Source: an uncultured Prevotella sp. (GTDB taxonomy: Bacteria > Bacteroidota > Bacteroidia > Bacteroidales > Bacteroidaceae). Taken from it: DNA of 8,531 bases. A model generated the notes under the pieces. That model ran no database searches. It was not told where the DNA came from and saw only the letters and a list, made by a program, of their open reading frames with translations. The translations under genes and the position numbers were made by a program. Below, in pieces: positions 5,998-8,531 of this stretch. The DNA lies in contig CAMBBY010000027.1 in NCBI GenBank assembly GCA_945863825.1, positions 1 through 8,531 of the forward strand, in the 5' to 3' direction. Numbering within the stretch: position 1 is the first letter of the stretch; every line of letters starts with the position of its first letter.

Positions 5998-6399
5998 ATG
6001 TTACAACGAGATTATATCCAGCGGTTGATTCGCGAGTTTATGGCGGCACTCGAAAGAATGCTCGAAAAGAAAGAGGTGGAGGTGAGACGTGAGAAGATCA
6101 GGGAGCTCTACAATCAATACGTGGGCCCTTACGCCTTCTACAGCATCGCCACCATCGAGGATGTGATGAAGGCGATGGCAGGAATTGCCGATGAGGAGAA
6201 GCGACTCTCCAAGATGGACATGCTTGCCGAACTCTATTATCACGAGGCTGATACCGTGGGACAGCCCACAAGAGATGAACTCCTGAACAAGGCTTTCATG
6301 CTCTTCGATTATGTGGAAGCCCACGGGGATACGTTTTCCATTGAGCGCCGCAATAAAATGGCAGAAATCAAACAGAAAATAGGAGATGCACTCAACTAA
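5998..6399 (+). CDS. Conserved small helical protein of unknown function (possibly DUF6483-like)
   Basis: A 133-residue soluble, charged and probably all-helical protein with no signal peptide or membrane segment. It opens with MLQRDYIQRLIREFMAALERML, a pattern I associate with a family of small uncharacterised proteins (DUF6483-like) in anaerobic gut bacteria; this assignment is from memory and tentative. The rest (residues 68-133) is rich in helix formers such as EEKRLSKMDMLAELYY and resembles a TPR-like helical hairpin. The start follows an A-rich leader (5985-5997) typical of the phylum. Its last 14 bases overlap the MATE gene, so the two are almost certainly co-transcribed and translationally coupled. 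No catalytic motif is visible, and a role linked to the exporter is only suggested by position. Confidence 0.75.
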   Translation: MLQRDYIQRLIREFMAALERMLEKKEVEVRREKIRELYNQYVGPYAFYSIATIEDVMKAMAGIADEEKRLSKMDMLAELYYHEADTVGQPTRDELLNKAFMLFDYVEAHGDTFSIERRNKMAEIKQKIGDALN

Positions 6400-7732
6400 C
6401 GACATGACTGTAGGCTCGCCCTTACGAGCCATCATCAAATTTGCTATTCCGCTGATTCTAGGCTACATCCTTCAGCAGATGTATCTCATCATCGATGCCG
6501 CCATCGTGGGAAGATGGATTGGCGTGGGAGCACTTGCGGCAGTAGGCGCATCCAGCTCCATCATGTTTCTCATCATGGGCTTCTGCAACGGCTCCTGTGC
6601 CGGTTTTGCCATCCCTATCGCCCAGGCTTTCGGCGCCAAGGATTATGCCAAGATGCGGGCTTACGTGAGCAACAGCATCCGCATCGCCGTGGTGTTTGCC
6701 GTGGTCATCACCTTTCTTTCCTGCATCTTCTGCGGAAAGATTCTGCATCTGGTGAATACGCCGAAGGAGGTGTTCGATGATGCCTACATCTTCCTGATGC
6801 TGCAGTTTGCGGCGATTCCTTTTACCATAGGCTACAATCTGCTTTCCGGTCAGATCCGTGCCTTAGGCAACTCGAAGCAGCCTTTCTATTTCCTCATCAT
6901 AGCTTCCGTTATCAACATTATTCTTGATGCCATTCTGATTCTCGGTATGGGGTTAGGTGTAGAGGGAGCAGGTATTGCCACTTGGCTTTCACAGGGAATC
7001 TCCGTGCTGCTCTGTATCTGGTTTATCAAGAAGAAAATGCAGATTCTGATTCCGAAGGGTGAGGAAAGGAAATTCGACAACAAGAAGATAAGTATTCTGC
7101 TGAACAACGGCGTTCCGATGGGTCTGCAGTTCTCTATTACCGCCATCGGTCTCATCATGCTCCAGAGTGCCAACAACGCTCTGGGAACGGTTTATGTGGC
7201 TGCATTTACTGCCTCTATGCGCATCAAATACCTCTTTACCTGCGTTTTCGAGAACATCGGAGTGGCGATGGCTACCTATTGCGGTCAGAACCTGGGAGCC
7301 AGGAAGCTGGATAGAATCGGGCAGGGCGTAAGGGCTTCCATCAGGATGATGCTGGTTTATTTCGTCTTCACCTTCCTGCTCATCTATCCGTTTGCCGATG
7401 AAATGATGATGCTCTTCGTGGATAAGGGCGAGGCAGAAGTGGTGACTTATGCTGCCCAGTTTATGCGCATAGCCAACTATTTCTATCCTTGTCTGGGCTT
7501 GCTCACTATCCTGCGCTACAGCATCCAGGGCTTGGGTTACAGCAATCTCTCAATGCTGAGTGGCGTAATGGAAATGATAGCGAGATGTGGCGTGAGTCTC
7601 TGGCTGGTGCCAGCCCTGGCGTGGACGGGAGTCTGCTTCGGCGACCCTGTGGCGTGGGTCATGGCAGATCTCTTCCTCATTCCCGCCTTCCTGTGGCTTT
7701 ATAAGCATCTGAAGAAGGAGCAAGTCCGATAG
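6386..7732 (+). CDS. MATE family multidrug/metabolite efflux transporter
   Basis: A 448-residue inner-membrane protein with about twelve hydrophobic segments in two similar halves. These MATE proteins export cationic drugs or metabolites in exchange for Na+ or H+. Family marks include MTVGSPLRAIIKFAIPL at the N-terminus (7-23), then IIDAAIVGRWIGVGALAAVG (35-54), SGQIRALGNSK (154-164) in the first half and YCGQNLGARKLDRI (298-311) plus QGLGYSN (381-387) in the second. Length matches the family. The start at 6386 overlaps the preceding gene by 14 bases. An ATG at 6404 is possible, but relatives usually carry a few residues before MT-GSP. AGGAG directly abuts the 6386 ATG, too close to act as a normal ribosome site, so coupling to the upstream gene probably drives initiation. 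The substrate cannot be told from sequence. Nine Ts follow the stop (7733-7741) without a preceding hairpin. Confidence 0.95.
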   Translation: MHSTNDMTVGSPLRAIIKFAIPLILGYILQQMYLIIDAAIVGRWIGVGALAAVGASSSIMFLIMGFCNGSCAGFAIPIAQAFGAKDYAKMRAYVSNSIRIAVVFAVVITFLSCIFCGKILHLVNTPKEVFDDAYIFLMLQFAAIPFTIGYNLLSGQIRALGNSKQPFYFLIIASVINIILDAILILGMGLGVEGAGIATWLSQGISVLLCIWFIKKKMQILIPKGEERKFDNKKISILLNNGVPMGLQFSITAIGLIMLQSANNALGTVYVAAFTASMRIKYLFTCVFENIGVAMATYCGQNLGARKLDRIGQGVRASIRMMLVYFVFTFLLIYPFADEMMMLFVDKGEAEVVTYAAQFMRIANYFYPCLGLLTILRYSIQGLGYSNLSMLSGVMEMIARCGVSLWLVPALAWTGVCFGDPVAWVMADLFLIPAFLWLYKHLKKEQVR

Positions 7733-7771
7733 TTTTTTTTTGACGTTTTAAAAATTTGCATTTAAAAATAT

Positions 7772-8391
7772 TCTGCTAAGGGTTAGGAAAATGAAAATTC
7801 GATTGTAATATAGGCAAAAGAAAAGAAATAAAGTAATGCAAATAAACAAAGAAACGATAGAACAGCTCTTCCGGCAGCATTATCTGAGGATGTACCAATT
7901 GGCCAGGGTACTTCTGAAGGATGATGCAGCCAGCAAGGATGTGGTGAGCGAAGTCTTTGCCGATGTGCTCGACGGAAAGACCCAACTGGGTCTTGATAAC
8001 GAGACTATAACCAGCGATTCGCCCCTGCCTTCCGCCAACGCCGGGAGCTATCTTCTGGTGTGTGTGCGCCATAAATGCCTCAACCTGTTGAGCCGACAGA
8101 AGATGAAAGACCGGGTTCATCATCTTCTGAAAGCCGATACTTCGCCTTCGATAGCTCCCCTGGAAGCGACGATTGCCGAAATAGACAGGGAGACCGAAAA
8201 GTACGAGGCAATTCTGGCTTATATGGATGCTGAACTCACGCCACAAACCCGCAAGGTACTCGATCTCCGCTTTCGGCAGAAACTGAAATATCGGGAGATT
8301 GCTACGGAATTGGGCATCAGCGAGGTGGCAGTTTATAAGCATCTGGCGCAAGGCATCAGAAAATTAAAGCAAAAGTTTAACCCTTAGCAGA
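7772..8391. repeat. Perfect 14-bp inverted repeat bracketing the sigma factor gene
   Basis: TCTGCTAAGGGTTA at 7772-7785 is the exact reverse complement of TAACCCTTAGCAGA at 8378-8391. The left arm lies 50 bases before the sigma start codon. The right arm covers the last codons and the stop of the sigma gene and ends six bases before the next ATG. No matching direct repeat flanks the pair, so insertion-element ends are not supported. Long-range RNA pairing or a shared binding site are possible roles. Confidence 0.7.
7836..8387 (+). CDS. RNA polymerase sigma factor, ECF/sigma-70 family
   Basis: A 183-residue two-domain sigma factor that would direct RNA polymerase to a specific set of promoters. 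Region 2 spans about residues 10-48 (FRQHYLRMYQLARVLL, then DVVSEVFADVL, the usual core-binding helices) and region 4 about 120-181. The latter includes LTPQTRKVLDLRFRQKLKYREIATELGISEVAVYKHL (134-170), whose last part is the helix-turn-helix reading the -35-like element. The linker between the domains, including residues 47-70, is a little long for the class. It resembles Bacteroidales ECF sigmas paired with a membrane or FecR-type anti-sigma, and a partner gene begins 10 bases downstream. The ATG at 7836 follows an A-rich leader (7805-7835). I find no convincing TAnnTTTG promoter in 7733-7835. The regulon cannot be inferred here. Confidence 0.9.
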   Translation: MQINKETIEQLFRQHYLRMYQLARVLLKDDAASKDVVSEVFADVLDGKTQLGLDNETITSDSPLPSANAGSYLLVCVRHKCLNLLSRQKMKDRVHHLLKADTSPSIAPLEATIAEIDRETEKYEAILAYMDAELTPQTRKVLDLRFRQKLKYREIATELGISEVAVYKHLAQGIRKLKQKFNP

Positions 8392-8397
8392 TTTATT

Positions 8398-8531
8398 ATG
8401 GACAAGTTTGAAAAAATACTGGATATCATCGACCATCAGGAGAAGTATTCTGATGAGGAGATTCGTGAAATATTGCAGGATGAGGAATGCCGAAAACTCT
8501 ATCAGACGATGGTGGAAGTGGATTCTGCACT
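8398..8531 (+). CDS. N-terminus of a sigma-linked protein, possible anti-sigma factor (cut by window end)
   Basis: An open frame of 44 complete codons from ATG 8398 runs to the window end. It begins MDKFEKILDIIDHQEKYSDE and continues with a pattern of acidic and Leu/Ile residues and an EECRKLY motif, i.e. a short helical cytoplasmic segment. Ten bases separate it from the sigma stop, so it is co-transcribed. In Bacteroidales, similar short acidic openings occur in proteins encoded after ECF sigma genes that continue into a membrane segment, which suggests a regulator of the sigma factor; that is inference from position and memory. The right arm of the 14-bp inverted repeat lies just before its start and could influence its translation. 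Confidence 0.65.
   Translation, partial: MDKFEKILDIIDHQEKYSDEEIREILQDEECRKLYQTMVEVDSA

Noticed and set aside
7733..7741. Nine-T run after the MATE gene as an intrinsic terminator
   Set aside because: No GC-rich hairpin precedes it.
7772..8391. Sigma gene as a small mobile element with 14-bp terminal inverted repeats
   Set aside because: No flanking target-site duplication was found, the right arm includes the gene's stop codon, and sigma plus partner gene is an ordinary operon arrangement.

Overview
The window looks like the end of a contig from a gut-type member of the Bacteroidota, most likely Prevotella/Segatella. Three things point there: several promoter -7 boxes of the Bacteroidota form TAnnTTTG, a secreted GH2 beta-galactosidase of polysaccharide-utilisation type, and moderate GC with A-rich leaders and little Shine-Dalgarno. 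This is inference; no marker gene fixes the species. The first 44 bases are not biological. They are an Illumina Nextera adapter (P5 tail, an 8-base index, transposase mosaic end), so genuine DNA starts at 45.

Layout. Positions 45-1030 (minus strand) hold a carbohydrate-degradation unit. A TAtcTTTG promoter is followed by a broken secreted glycosidase remnant (787-971), and 34 bases later by the start of a GH2 beta-galactosidase that runs off the contig. Positions 1117-1992 (minus) hold an orphan FecE/BtuD-type ABC ATPase with its own TAatTTTG box. The 1993-2274 divergent spacer is AT-rich and shows nothing else convincing. Positions 2275-4365 (plus) encode an Upf1/IGHMBP2-like superfamily 1 helicase interrupted by two in-frame copies of a palindromic repeat element. 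Positions 4366-4596 carry a weak hairpin, a four-unit ~33-bp tandem repeat and a -33/-7 promoter built into the last unit, all ahead of an AAA_14/DUF4143 ATPase (4597-5901). Positions 5998-7732 hold a two-gene overlapping operon: a small uncharacterised protein and a MATE-family exporter. Positions 7836-8531 hold an ECF-type sigma factor and the start of a tightly linked partner gene, probably its regulator. The sigma gene is bracketed by a perfect 14-bp inverted repeat.

Most noteworthy: (1) the two ~116-131 bp palindromic elements inside the helicase. Their arms are four-fold heptamer arrays, and both are read in the same frame. In one arm a would-be in-frame TGA is CGA, and nearly all differences between the copies fall at third codon positions. 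They resemble in concept the Rickettsia palindromic elements that insert into proteins. (2) The phased operator-like repeats whose last copy fills the promoter spacer of the DUF4143 gene. (3) The inverted repeat bracketing the sigma gene, which could pair leader and intercistronic RNA. The genes do not form one pathway; they are separate transcription units.
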